The notes beneath the pieces were generated by a model that was not told where the DNA came from, searched no databases, and was given only the letters and a program-made list of their open reading frames with translations. Source: an uncultured Clostridia bacterium (GTDB lineage: Bacteria > Bacillota > Clostridia > Lachnospirales > CAG-274). Taken from it: 43,183 nucleotides of DNA. The stretch spans positions 1 to 43,183 of the forward strand of contig CALWDX010000036.1 of NCBI GenBank assembly GCA_944376805.1. Direction: 5' to 3'. This document shows positions 25,813 to 34,611 of this stretch, in pieces. A program made the translations under genes and the position numbers. Positions within the stretch are counted from its first letter, which is position 1. Each line of letters starts with the position of its first letter.

Positions 25813-25836
25813 TTTTCTTGTATTTTTGTAAGAAAA
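25813..25836. promoter_or_regulatory. Inverted repeat in the fucI-araC intergenic region
   Basis: TTTTCTT (25813-25819) and AAGAAAA (25830-25836) form an inverted repeat with a 10-base core in the divergent spacer, about 60 bases upstream of the fucI start. It is a candidate binding site for the adjacent AraC-type regulator or a repressor. The AraC gene itself has a TATAAT near 25878. Weakly supported. Confidence 0.3.
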
Positions 25837-25945
25837 AAATATAATTATTTTCACTTTTATAATTATTATTTTTATGATATAATATATAAAACTATAACTT
25901 TTATATATTTTTGTGCATTATTAACTATAAAAGGAGCATATTTTT

Positions 25946-26803
25946 ATGAACTATTTAAAATATAAAGAAAATAAGATAAGAGGAACATTTAATTTTCCAA
26001 TAGAATTTTACTTTATAACACCAGAAGATATAAGATATAATATGCATTATCATTGGCACACAGAAATAGAAATAATAAAAATAATAGAAGGTAGTTTTTC
26101 TATAAAATTAAATGAAGAAGTAGTAAAGGCTAAAAAAAATGATATTATTTTTATATCCCCAGAAATGTTACATGGTGGAATTCCAGAAAATTGTGTATAT
26201 GAATGTATTGTATTAGATATGAATATGTTTATAAAAACTAACAATATTTGTACAAATTTTTTAAAAGATATATTAAGTACAAAAATAACAATTAATTATG
26301 ATATATATAAAAATAATGATATAAAAATATACTTAAATAAAATATTTGATTGTATGAAACAAAAACAACTAGGATATGAATTTTTAATACAAGGTTATTT
26401 ATATTTGATATTTGGTATAATATTAGAAAATAATTTATACTTAAAAAATATAAATGATATAACAAAAAACAAAAAAAGAATATCACAATTAAAAAATGTA
26501 TTAGAATTTATTGAACTAGAATATTCTAATCTGATAACTTTAGAAGATTTAGCAAATAAAATGGATTTAAACCCAAAATATTTTACAAAAATTTTTACAC
26601 AAATGACAGGTAAACCACCTATACAATATTTAAACTCTTATAGGATAGAAATGGCTTGTAATATGCTTTTAACAACAGATTTATCTATAACAGATATTTG
26701 CTTAAATTGTGGGTTTAATGATTTAAGCTATTTTATAAAAACATTTAAAAAAGAAAAAAATATAAGCCCTAAAAAATTTAGAAATTCTATTTTTATATCA
26801 TAA
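25946..26803 (+). CDS. AraC-family regulator of the fuc operon
   Basis: 285 aa. The N-terminal cupin-like sensor (HWHTEIEIIKIIEGSF, residues about 35-50, and EMLHGGIPENC) precedes a C-terminal AraC DNA-binding domain (LENLANKMDL-type helix near 195, then TGKPPIQYLNSYRIEMA and ICLNCGFNDLSYFIKTFKKEKNISPKKFR). It is divergent from fucI, so it very likely controls that operon, activated by fucose or a fucose metabolite. An AAAGGAG SD is present. Confidence 0.9.
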   Translation: MNYLKYKENKIRGTFNFPIEFYFITPEDIRYNMHYHWHTEIEIIKIIEGSFSIKLNEEVVKAKKNDIIFISPEMLHGGIPENCVYECIVLDMNMFIKTNNICTNFLKDILSTKITINYDIYKNNDIKIYLNKIFDCMKQKQLGYEFLIQGYLYLIFGIILENNLYLKNINDITKNKKRISQLKNVLEFIELEYSNLITLEDLANKMDLNPKYFTKIFTQMTGKPPIQYLNSYRIEMACNMLLTTDLSITDICLNCGFNDLSYFIKTFKKEKNISPKKFRNSIFIS

Positions 26804-26840
26804 TTTTTGTATTTTATAATTTTGAAAGAAAGGAGTTTTT

Positions 26841-28304
26841 ATGGAAAATATTAAAGAACCATCTTTAAAAATTAGTTTAATAGTATTAATAGGAATATTA
26901 ATAATACTTTTAAGTGGTACACTTATTTTTAAAATAAATATAGTATTACTTCTTATATTATCTATTATATACATAGGAATAATAGGAAAATTTAATAACA
27001 TAAGCCAAAAAGAAATAATAGAATATATGTCTTATGGTTGTTCAAAAGCATTTATAGGACTATTATTTTTTATACTAATAGGAGGAATAATAGGAATTTT
27101 TATATTATCAGGTACAGTACCAACATTAGTATATTATGGACTAAATATTCTATCACCTAAATTTTTCTTACCAACTACTCTATTAATATGTACTCTTTTA
27201 TCCTCAATAATAGGCTCATCTTGGAGTACAGTAGGAACAGTAGGAATAGCAATAATAGGAATAGCAACAACTTCGAATTTATCAATACCATTACCTATTA
27301 TAGTAGGAGCTATTGTATCTGGAGCTTGGTTTGGTGATAAAATGTCACCTGTATCAGATTCGACAGTTATGACAGCAACATCAGTTGGGGCAAATGTATA
27401 TGACCATATAAAAGTTATGTCTATGACAACATTGCCAGCTTATATAATTTCATTAATAGCATATACCATTATAAATTCTTTTTATGAAGTTAAAGATATA
27501 GATATAAATAATATACAAATTATAAAAAATACATTAAATAGTGTTTATAATATTTCTATATTAAATTTTATACCTTTATTAATATTAATTATTTTGTCTG
27601 TATTAAAAATTGATGCAATAAAATCATTACTTATAACAATAGGTATAGCAATATTATGTACAATATTTTTACAAAATAAAACATTATATGATTGTTTTGA
27701 AGCTATAATGAATGGTGTAAATATAAATACAAATAATATAGAAGTTGATACACTATTAAATAGAGGTGGCATAAATAGTATGATGTCAACATTTCTACTT
27801 TGTTTTTTTGCCTTATCTATGGGTGGTGTATTAGAAAAATGTGGATTTTTAAAAGTTATAATAAAAGGTATAACAAAAAAATTAAAATCTACATTTGGAA
27901 TAGTATTTACAACTATGTCTACTTGTATATTAGGAACAGCTATATTTGCCGATATATATTTATCTATTATACTAAATGGAAATATGTATAAAGAAGAATT
28001 TAAAAAAAGAGGCTTAAAAAATACAATGTTATCAAGAACAATAGAAGAAGGTACAACATTATTTGCACCATTAATACCTTGGACAGCAGCATCAGCATTT
28101 ATAACAGCAACATTAAATGTAGCTACAATAGATTATGCTAAATATACAATATTAAATTTAGTAAATCCAATATTATCATTAATATTTACACTTTTAGGAA
28201 TATTTATAGTAAAAATAAAAATGATAAGCAATAATTGCTTATCATTTTTATTTTTTACTATAAAAAAGATAAATCTGAAAAATATCATTCAGATTTTAAA
28301 ATAG
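26841..28304 (+). CDS. nhaC: NhaC-family Na+/H+ antiporter (C-terminus runs through a terminator)
   Basis: 487 aa with about 11-12 membrane segments. It carries the NhaC-type SGAWFGDKMSPVSDSTVMTA block and a TVGTVGIAIIGIA segment. Related proteins exchange Na+ or amino/organic acids for H+. It follows araC by 37 bases. The last roughly 29 residues (after FIVKIK) read through a perfect 13-bp terminator hairpin at 28219-28247, so a stop codon was probably lost. Its tie to fucose is only by position. Confidence 0.85.
   Translation: MENIKEPSLKISLIVLIGILIILLSGTLIFKINIVLLLILSIIYIGIIGKFNNISQKEIIEYMSYGCSKAFIGLLFFILIGGIIGIFILSGTVPTLVYYGLNILSPKFFLPTTLLICTLLSSIIGSSWSTVGTVGIAIIGIATTSNLSIPLPIIVGAIVSGAWFGDKMSPVSDSTVMTATSVGANVYDHIKVMSMTTLPAYIISLIAYTIINSFYEVKDIDINNIQIIKNTLNSVYNISILNFIPLLILIILSVLKIDAIKSLLITIGIAILCTIFLQNKTLYDCFEAIMNGVNINTNNIEVDTLLNRGGINSMMSTFLLCFFALSMGGVLEKCGFLKVIIKGITKKLKSTFGIVFTTMSTCILGTAIFADIYLSIILNGNMYKEEFKKRGLKNTMLSRTIEEGTTLFAPLIPWTAASAFITATLNVATIDYAKYTILNLVNPILSLIFTLLGIFIVKIKMISNNCLSFLFFTIKKINLKNIIQILK
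28219..28247 (+). terminator. Rho-independent terminator inside the nhaC reading frame
   Basis: AAATGATAAGCAA (28219-28231), loop TAA, and its perfect complement (28235-28247), followed by TTATTTTTT. A second hairpin (28271-28279 with 28288-28296) lies just beyond. Both lie inside the last codons of the open frame. Confidence 0.8.
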
Positions 28305-28347
28305 AATAATCTTGTATCTAAATTCAATTTTGTATTAGTCATTGAAA

Positions 28348-28719
28348 TTATTTAACTAAAGCAATAACTTCAACTTCAACTAAAACTTGTTTAGGTAATT
28401 CTTTAACAGCTACACAAGAACGAGCAGGATTAGAAGTAAAATATTTAGAATAAACTTCATTAAAACCAGCAAAATTAGCCATATCAGATAAGAAACAAGT
28501 AGTTTTAATAGCATTTTCAAAATTAGTACCAGCTTCTTCTAAAACAGCTTTTAAATTTTGCATAACTTGTTCAGTTTGTTCAGCAATATTACTGCCTACA
28601 ATTTCACCTTCAAGATTTAAAGGTATTTGACCAGAAGTAAAAAGCATATTATTAACTAATGTTGCTTGAGAATAAGGACCTATAGCTTTAGGTGCTTTGT
28701 CAGAATGTATTTTTTTCAT
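28348..28719 (-). CDS. ridA: RidA family enamine/imine deaminase
   Basis: 123 aa from the ATG at 28719, which has GGAGG eight bases upstream; a longer frame from 28734 overlaps the SD. Motifs are [18 protein letters not shown] and [24 protein letters not shown], with the key Arg in PARS. RidA removes reactive 2-aminoacrylate and related imines formed by PLP enzymes. It lies downstream of the RNA-repair operon and may be cotranscribed (28-base gap) or carry its own promoter. Confidence 0.96.
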   Translation of the reverse strand: MKKIHSDKAPKAIGPYSQATLVNNMLFTSGQIPLNLEGEIVGSNIAEQTEQVMQNLKAVLEEAGTNFENAIKTTCFLSDMANFAGFNEVYSKYFTSNPARSCVAVKELPKQVLVEVEVIALVK

Positions 28720-28747
28720 AAAATAAACCTCCATAAAATATATATTT

Positions 28748-29854
28748 TTAATTATTTAAAACATATAAAACATTGTCTGCTTCATATGGTTCAACCATAT
28801 CCATTTTATTAATCATTTTATCAATAACATTTATAGGTACAATTCTTTCTCTTTTATTATACCTTTTTAAAATTTCTTTATAAGGTACTTCTAAATAAAT
28901 ATATTCTACAATAGCACCATAAGAAATAAATAAATTTAATAAACTATTTCTAGTATCTTTAATAATATTAGTAGCATTCCAAATAAAAGTCTTTTTTTGT
29001 CTTAAAAAAACTTTAGCTCTTTCTTTAGCTATTGTAACAACTTTTTTAGAACTATCTTTTGGAGAAATTTTAAATTCTTCTCTTATGTCATCTAAAGATA
29101 TAATAGGTATATTACTAAAATTTTCTTTAATATAAGTATCTTTACCAGATAATGGTATACCTATCATTAATATTACTTTAAATTTTCTATTATCAAAAAT
29201 TTCATCATTGTACCAAATATTTTTATTATTAAAATATAAAAGTCTTGTATAATTATTGTAAAATTGCTTTTTATTATAAAAACAATTTAGTTCAATACAA
29301 TAATCTTTAAAAAGTTCTATATTATTTAATAAATTTTCTTTATCATCACAATCACGCCCTAATAAATCTGCTTTAGCTAATAAATAAAGTAATTGTATAT
29401 TAACACATTGACTAGCTTTTATAATCTCATAATCTAAATTAGTTTTTTCAATAAAAAATAATGGTAACCCGTGATATTTTATTAAATTTGCAATAGTTTC
29501 TCTTGTATAAAAATCTATATTATATTGTTCACTATAAACTTTATATATTAATTCTCTAAAAGTTTTAGCACCAATTATTGCATGTTTAGGTGATACTATT
29601 TCACCATTTTCTAATTTAGTACAAATAAGTTTTCCTATATCATGAAAAAAACAAGACATATAAAGTATAAATTTCTCATTATTAGAAAGATTATTCCATT
29701 GTTCTAATTTTTTTACTTGCTCACAAACTTTTTTAGTGTGTATAAATACATTACCTTCTTTATGATATTTAGGGTTTTGGTTTATATTTTTTAATTGTTC
29801 AATTTCTGGGAAAAGTTTTAAGTAATAATCAAAACTAAAAAGTGTTTTATCCAT
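28748..29854 (-). CDS. HD-Pnk: HD phosphoesterase fused to polynucleotide kinase
   Basis: About 368 aa from the ATG at 29854, whose ATGGATAA overlaps the ligase stop; an ATG at 29887 lacks an SD. The N-terminal HD domain has [15 protein letters not shown] (about 70-76) and PKHAIIGAK. The C-terminal P-loop kinase has [10 protein letters not shown] (about 236-245), SLDDIREEF, and [10 protein letters not shown]. In described HD-Pnk enzymes, the HD part removes 2',3' phosphate and the kinase adds 5' phosphate to broken RNA. Together with the preceding ligase gene this makes a full RNA-repair pathway. Confidence 0.88.
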   Translation of the reverse strand: MDKTLFSFDYYLKLFPEIEQLKNINQNPKYHKEGNVFIHTKKVCEQVKKLEQWNNLSNNEKFILYMSCFFHDIGKLICTKLENGEIVSPKHAIIGAKTFRELIYKVYSEQYNIDFYTRETIANLIKYHGLPLFFIEKTNLDYEIIKASQCVNIQLLYLLAKADLLGRDCDDKENLLNNIELFKDYCIELNCFYNKKQFYNNYTRLLYFNNKNIWYNDEIFDNRKFKVILMIGIPLSGKDTYIKENFSNIPIISLDDIREEFKISPKDSSKKVVTIAKERAKVFLRQKKTFIWNATNIIKDTRNSLLNLFISYGAIVEYIYLEVPYKEILKRYNKRERIVPINVIDKMINKMDMVEPYEADNVLYVLNN

Positions 29855-30650
29855 TATAAAAAATACTACTTTCATCAAATTTTGCATTTAATTTATTAGG
29901 TATAATAGACCTATCAGCCCAATGAGTTTCAGAATCTAAAATAGTATTTATAAAACTTTCCCTTATATATTTACATCTAAGTAAAACTTGATTTTCATCT
30001 TCTAATTTAATATATAAACCTTCCATAAAATTTGATTTATCAGTTTGATTTTTAGCAATATCAAAAGATAAATTTAAATCTTCACAAGTGGTTCTTAAAT
30101 TATCAAACCAATTTATAGTTTTAAAATTTGAATTACATATATATTTAGTAACATCTTCAAATTTATTAACTTTACCTTCAAATAAAACAAGTACAGAAAC
30201 TATAAATTTATAGTCTTTTAAAAGCTGTTTTCTTTTACTTGTAGATAAAAATTTATTTTCTAATTTATCATATATATCAAATTCCATAAAGTAATGAGGT
30301 AAATTATCATAATAAATAGTATGTTTAGCATAAAGCCACTCACCATATATAACATATCTATTAGATAATAAAGTATATAATTGCCTTTTATAAGTATTAG
30401 CCCACATTTTAAATAAATCAAATTGTTTTTCTTTGTAACCACCATTTAAAAAATGTCCTCTACTTTGTAAATACATTTTACCATTAAAGTCAAAACTAAT
30501 ACCACAATTAGCACCATCAACTTTTTCTTCTATAACAATATGCTTGTTTTTAATTTGAGAAAAATCAATAGTATTTAAGTTTTCATCACCTTTTTGAATT
30601 TTTGAACCTGTCAAATGTAATGTTCTTGGATATTTAAAAATCTTTTCCAT
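29847..30650 (-). CDS. ATP-dependent RNA ligase (Rnl-like)
   Basis: 267 aa. Nucleotidyl-transferase motifs are visible: motif I EEKVDGANCG (residues 41-50, lysine 43 takes AMP), motif III-like YGEWLYAKH (102-110), motif IV EGLYIKLE (210-217) and motif V LLRCKYIR (223-230). These fit the RNA_ligase (T4 Rnl2-like) family. It seals 3'-OH and 5'-phosphate RNA ends prepared by the overlapping HD-Pnk. The ATG has AAGGAG eight bases upstream. A structured leader lies in front. Confidence 0.9.
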   Translation of the reverse strand: MEKIFKYPRTLHLTGSKIQKGDENLNTIDFSQIKNKHIVIEEKVDGANCGISFDFNGKMYLQSRGHFLNGGYKEKQFDLFKMWANTYKRQLYTLLSNRYVIYGEWLYAKHTIYYDNLPHYFMEFDIYDKLENKFLSTSKRKQLLKDYKFIVSVLVLFEGKVNKFEDVTKYICNSNFKTINWFDNLRTTCEDLNLSFDIAKNQTDKSNFMEGLYIKLEDENQVLLRCKYIRESFINTILDSETHWADRSIIPNKLNAKFDESSIFYNG

Positions 30651-30670
30651 ATAAAATTCTCCTTAAACAT

Positions 30671-30803
30671 ATAACATAACTAATAAAAAGAAGAATTTCT
30701 TTAAATATACTTATGTTATAATACTTTATTAAAATTAATTCTACTAGATTAATAAATAGAAAAATCAATCAAATTAGATTGATATTAATAAAGTATTACA
30801 TAA
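30671..30803 (-). promoter_or_regulatory. Structured 5' leader of the RNA-repair operon with start-stop mini-ORF
   Basis: A 19-bp stem with one 3-base bulge pairs 30711-30732 with 30785-30803. Inside it are a small hairpin (ATCAATC 30764-30770 with GATTGAT 30777-30783) and a weaker one (30739-30743 with 30757-30761), giving a three-way junction. Bases 30711-30719 can alternatively pair with 30671-30679, just upstream of the ligase SD. In the base of the stem, AAGGAG (30810-30815) and 8 bases precede ATG TAA (30801-30796), a one-codon ORF. The promoter is TTGAAA (30931-30936), 17 bases, TATAAT (30908-30913). The rest of the gap is AT-rich. Confidence 0.55.
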
Positions 30804-30907
30804 CAATCACTCCTTAAAAATAAATAAACACCTTTAAATTTACATATAAAAAAATAAATAAAAAGTACTATAACAAAATATATACAGGAAAATTTAACAT
30901 TAATTAT

Positions 30908-30936
30908 ATTATATAATTAAACTTTTTTAATTTCAA
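30908..30936 (-). promoter_or_regulatory. Promoter of the RNA-repair operon
   Basis: TTGAAA (30931-30936), 17-base spacer, TATAAT (30908-30913) on the minus strand, about 250 bases before the ligase start. It lies directly after the ctpA terminator. Confidence 0.65.
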
Positions 30937-30962
30937 GTATTTTAAATTAATTTTTTACATAG

Positions 30963-30995
30963 AAAAAATGATAAGGATATACCTTACCATTTTTT
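30963..30995 (-). terminator. Terminator of ctpA
   Basis: Stem 30963-30976 with 30982-30995 (one mismatch), 5-base loop, followed on the minus strand by a T-run. It lies just after the ctpA stop codon. Confidence 0.85.
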
Positions 30996-30998
30996 AAT

Positions 30999-32153
30999 TT
31001 ATTGCCAATTTTTAATAACTTCTATTCCTTTTTCAAGTTGTAAATCTTTGCTATTATCTTTTGGATTAGTTACTTTATAGTCAGGTTCAATACCTGTACC
31101 TTGAATACATATACCTTTAGGTGTATAATATTTAGCCATAGTTATTTTAACACCACTACCATCAGGTAATTGATACATATTTTGTACAACACCTTTACCA
31201 TAAGTAGTTTGCCCAACTAACTTACCTACACCAAAATCTTTGACAGCACCAGATAAAACTTCAGAGGCAGAGGCTGAATGTTCATTTACAAGTATTACTA
31301 AAGGTTTATTGTAATAATTTGCATCAGATTTGTGATAGTCTCTATTTCCATTTTTATCCTCAATATATGTTATAGTTCCTTCTGGTACTAACATATCAGT
31401 TATTTTGTTAACAGTAGTTAAAAGTCCACCTGGATTATTTCTAAGGTCAATTATAAGACCATTTGTATTTTGTAAACTATCAAAAGCTAGTTTAAATTGG
31501 TCAAAAGTAACCCTATCAAATTGAGAAATAGATATGTAACCAATATTGTCTTCTAATATTTTATGTTCAACAGTAGGTACATCTAAACTTTTTCTAGTAA
31601 CTTCAACATCAAAAGTTTTATTTTCACTTTCTCTATAAATAGTGAGTTTAACTTTAGTACCTTCTTCACCTTTTATATCAGAAACAACATCTTGATAATT
31701 TTCTAAATCTACTTCTTTATCCCCTACTTTTGTTATTTTATCCCCTACTTTTAAGCCACTTTCTTTAGCAGGAGAACCTTCAAAAACTTTATTAATAAGC
31801 ATTTTTTCATCTTCAGTTAAATTAACCATTATACCAATACCAACATAATTTCCTTCAGTATCTTCTAAAAATGATTTAAGCTCTTCTTCAGACATATAAT
31901 AAGAATAAGGGTCTTTTAAAGATGCAACCATGCCTTTATACATCATATCTTCCATAAATTCTTCATCATATTCATTTACATAATATCTATCAACAATAGA
32001 ATGAATTTGTGCTGTTTTTTGTTTTATAGTTAAGTCTTTAGATATAAATCTTCTATATAGTAAATTTATATTAGTAACAAAACTATTTATAATAAATAGG
32101 GCTATCATACCAAAAACAACACCTGTAAAAAAGCTCTTTTTATTATTATTCAT
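30999..32153 (-). CDS. ctpA: C-terminal processing protease (S41, CtpA-like)
   Basis: 384 aa, one N-terminal membrane anchor (residues about 8-28), a PDZ domain (GIGIMVNLTEDEKM to KVGDKITKVG) and the S41 protease domain. The catalytic serine is in NEHSASASEVLSGA and the lysine in VGQTTYGKGVVQ. The family trims C-termini of secreted or membrane proteins and is common in spore formers. Single gene with its own terminator. Promoter not clearly visible. Confidence 0.94.
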   Translation of the reverse strand: MNNNKKSFFTGVVFGMIALFIINSFVTNINLLYRRFISKDLTIKQKTAQIHSIVDRYYVNEYDEEFMEDMMYKGMVASLKDPYSYYMSEEELKSFLEDTEGNYVGIGIMVNLTEDEKMLINKVFEGSPAKESGLKVGDKITKVGDKEVDLENYQDVVSDIKGEEGTKVKLTIYRESENKTFDVEVTRKSLDVPTVEHKILEDNIGYISISQFDRVTFDQFKLAFDSLQNTNGLIIDLRNNPGGLLTTVNKITDMLVPEGTITYIEDKNGNRDYHKSDANYYNKPLVILVNEHSASASEVLSGAVKDFGVGKLVGQTTYGKGVVQNMYQLPDGSGVKITMAKYYTPKGICIQGTGIEPDYKVTNPKDNSKDLQLEKGIEVIKNWQ

Positions 32154-32228
32154 ATTTTCACCTCTTACTTTTTGTTTATAATAAAATGGCCTCTATTTAT
32201 TTTATTAAATAAATTTAAAATTTATTAA

Positions 32229-33566
32229 TTAAACTAAAGATTTAGCCCATTTATTTTTTCTAACTCTAGCACTACTAAAAAATCCTTTAACAATTTCTTC
32301 TGAATATACCATAGCATAAGTTATATATATAGGTAAATCTAAAAAATAAGCCCCTAAAAATGCCATAGGTATACCAATAAACCAAACACTAGAAAAATCT
32401 AATATAGCAGTATACATTGTATCTCCACCACTTCTTAATATACCAACAATAGTAGTATAATTATAAGTTTTAAATATTAAACCAAATGCAACAATCATTA
32501 ACATTTTATGAGTATAATCTTTAACTAAATCTTTAACATTAAATAAGTTAACAATAAATGGTGAAAGCATAACTAAAATTATACCCATAATACTACTAAT
32601 TACTACTGTAATTATCATACATTTTTTTGCATATTCTTTAGCTTTTTCTATATCACCATAACCAAGTACATTAGATAATAATATACCACAACCACCACCA
32701 ATAGCAACACCCATAACGGTAAATAAATTTTGAATAGTACCTGTAATTTGAACAGCAGATTGAGCATCAGTACCACTAAATTTATAAGCCATATTACAAA
32801 CAGATATACCTATAGACCAAAATATTTCATTTAATATTACAGGTGTACATACATCAAAATAGGATTTAACAAAACCTTTATTAAAGTTAAAGTAATTTTT
32901 AATATTTGTAATAATAGGTAATTTTTTACCAAATATAATTAAAAGTTGAGAAGTAAGCTCAATACATCTAGCACATAATGTGGCCATAGCTGCCCCTTTT
33001 ACCCCATAACCTAACTTAAATATAAATAAATAATTTAATATAATATTACTTATAAGTGCTATAAAAGTAGTAATCATAGGAAAATGAGTTTTTCTAATAG
33101 CTTTTAAAGCAGCATTTATAGCCATAATAAAAGCAATAACAAAATATGCAGGACATATAACTTTTAAATAATTTACACCTTCAGCTATAACAGCTGTATC
33201 TTTAGAATATAAAGACATTAAAAACTCTGGGGCAAATATAATAGCAATAACAAATATAGCTGCGTTTAAAAGACTTAATAACATACCAAGTCCCATAACT
33301 TTATGTATACCATTAAAATCACCTTTGCCAAAAAACTGACCAACAAAAACAGATGCTCCACTATTTATACCAAATAAAATAAGGTTAAATACAAAGAATA
33401 TTTGATTTGCAAGTCCAACTGAAGTAATAGCAACTTCACCTAATTGACCTATCATAAAATTATCAACAAGATTTACAGAAGAATTTAATAATTCTTGAAA
33501 TATAATAGGTATTATTAATAAGAATAAATTCTTAAAAAATCCCTTATCTGAAAAGAAATTTTTCAT
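32229..33566 (-). CDS. MATE family multidrug/cation efflux protein
   Basis: 445 aa with about twelve membrane segments and the two-fold repeat typical of MATE/NorM exporters (LVDNFMIGQLGEVAITSVGLANQIF at the start, then a similar repeat with VQITGTIQNLFTVMGVAIGGG). It probably exports toxins by Na+ or H+ antiport. The promoter is TTGCAA (33635-33640), 17 bases, TAAAAT (33612-33617), with an imperfect palindrome (33591-33606) just downstream. Confidence 0.9.
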   Translation of the reverse strand: MKNFFSDKGFFKNLFLLIIPIIFQELLNSSVNLVDNFMIGQLGEVAITSVGLANQIFFVFNLILFGINSGASVFVGQFFGKGDFNGIHKVMGLGMLLSLLNAAIFVIAIIFAPEFLMSLYSKDTAVIAEGVNYLKVICPAYFVIAFIMAINAALKAIRKTHFPMITTFIALISNIILNYLFIFKLGYGVKGAAMATLCARCIELTSQLLIIFGKKLPIITNIKNYFNFNKGFVKSYFDVCTPVILNEIFWSIGISVCNMAYKFSGTDAQSAVQITGTIQNLFTVMGVAIGGGCGILLSNVLGYGDIEKAKEYAKKCMIITVVISSIMGIILVMLSPFIVNLFNVKDLVKDYTHKMLMIVAFGLIFKTYNYTTIVGILRSGGDTMYTAILDFSSVWFIGIPMAFLGAYFLDLPIYITYAMVYSEEIVKGFFSSARVRKNKWAKSLV

Positions 33567-33590
33567 TATCTCTTAAACCTCCTTAACATA

Positions 33591-33617
33591 AATGAAAATT
33601 CTCATTAAAAAATTTTA
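33591..33617 (-). promoter_or_regulatory. Promoter and Fur-like palindrome of the MATE gene
   Basis: The palindrome AATGAAAATTCTCATT (33591-33606) sits between the -10 (33612-33617) and the SD, a usual repressor position. It is vaguely Fur/PerR-like but not a clear match. The remaining gap up to 33988 contains a perfect 20-bp palindrome (33664-33683) and is otherwise featureless and very AT-rich. Confidence 0.35.
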
Positions 33618-33988
33618 TCATTAAAATAAATAAATTGCAACTATAATAATAAATAAAATATTAAATTTATATTAATATAAATTAGATTTTTTATTAATAA
33701 CATAAATATTTATAAAGTGCTTTAAAAAATTTTTTAAAATAGTTGTAATTTTAATAAACTTTTATTATAATTATTTCGTATATATATTTATAACAACAAA
33801 TAAGTGATATTTAATGTATTTTTCACGCATTATACTAGTTAATTTTATATATTGAAAATATTAATGTTTATAAAACTTTATTTTTAAATTCAAACAAAAT
33901 ATACTTTGAATTTTGAATATTTTTATTATTTTAACTAGCAAAATAGGTATTTTATATAAAATATATAAATAGAAGGGAGTATAAATTT

Positions 33989-34246
33989 ATGGATAAAAGG
34001 CTTACATTATCTCAAAATGATAAAATGATAGGTGGGGTTTGTGGTGGTATTGGTGAGTATTTTAAAGTAGACCCTACTGTTATAAGAATACTTTTTATAT
34101 TATTATGTTTTGTATTTATAGGCTCACCTATTCCTATCTATATTATATTTTGGATTATTATACCAAGTAAAAAACATACAAAAACAAGTACAAAAAGACA
34201 TACAGAAGGATTTTACGATTTTAGCGAATTTGATGATAAAAAATAA
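33989..34246 (+). CDS. pspC: PspC-domain membrane protein
   Basis: 85 aa. The PspC domain shows KMIGGVCGGIGEYFKVDPTVIRILF with one membrane segment after it (residues about 35-60) and a charged cytoplasmic tail. In other bacteria such proteins sense or help resist membrane stress. An AGAAGGGAG SD precedes the ATG. A terminator follows at 34241-34274. Confidence 0.93.
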   Translation: MDKRLTLSQNDKMIGGVCGGIGEYFKVDPTVIRILFILLCFVFIGSPIPIYIIFWIIIPSKKHTKTSTKRHTEGFYDFSEFDDKK

Positions 34247-34274
34247 GGTTGTAGTTTTTTCTATAACCTTATTT
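34241..34274 (+). terminator. Terminator after pspC
   Basis: Stem 34241-34254 with 34261-34274 (one G-T pair), T6 loop, followed by a T-run. The left arm contains the last codons and stop of pspC. Confidence 0.85.
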
Positions 34275-34403
34275 TTTTCTTATTGCTTTAATATTACTTA
34301 TAATAGTTTTAATTAATTTTAAATTATTTAATATTTTAAAATTTTCAAAAAATTAGTAAACTACACTATTTTACAAATCTTATTATAGTATAAAAAATAT
34401 ATC

Positions 34404-34433
34404 TTGTAAAATAATAGTAATATATGTTATAAT
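34404..34433 (+). promoter_or_regulatory. Promoter of the THF riboswitch-folT transcript
   Basis: TTGTAA (34404-34409), 18-base spacer, TATAAT (34428-34433), ending about 20 bases before the riboswitch. Confidence 0.55.
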
Positions 34434-34454
34434 ATGTTGTAAATTTAATTTTTA

Positions 34455-34578
34455 TGCAGAGTAGGAATTTGTGCGTTAAGTGATAGTAAGACGGGGAGTT
34501 GCTTATTATACGAAAAGATTATTCTTGCGATACATTTTCCGCATCCCGCTGCTAACATAGCTTATCTATGTTTGTAGC
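34455..34578 (+). promoter_or_regulatory. Tetrahydrofolate (THF) riboswitch
   Basis: The region carries the conserved GCGTTAAGTG block (around 34473) and the CCGCATCCC block near 34540 of the folT-type THF aptamer, with P1 formed by GCAGAG at 34455 and the CCGCTGC end at 34552. A hairpin (34551-34560 with 34566-34578) just after P1 could act as a terminator or mask the SD. When THF is abundant the folT gene should be turned down. This is a known riboswitch class. Confidence 0.9.
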
Positions 34579-34611
34579 ATATTTTATCAACCATTTTTTA
34601 GGAGGTAATTT

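Noticed and set aside
30711..30803. tRNA or other known RNA family in the RNA-repair leader
   Set aside because: No CCA end, no T-loop or anticodon-like arrangement, and the length and arms do not fit tRNA. It is reported as a leader structure instead.
33664..33683. Perfect 20-bp palindrome AATTTATATTAATATAAATT
   Set aside because: It is made of A and T only, in a very AT-rich gap, and is not placed near a promoter element; chance or a minor cruciform is likely.
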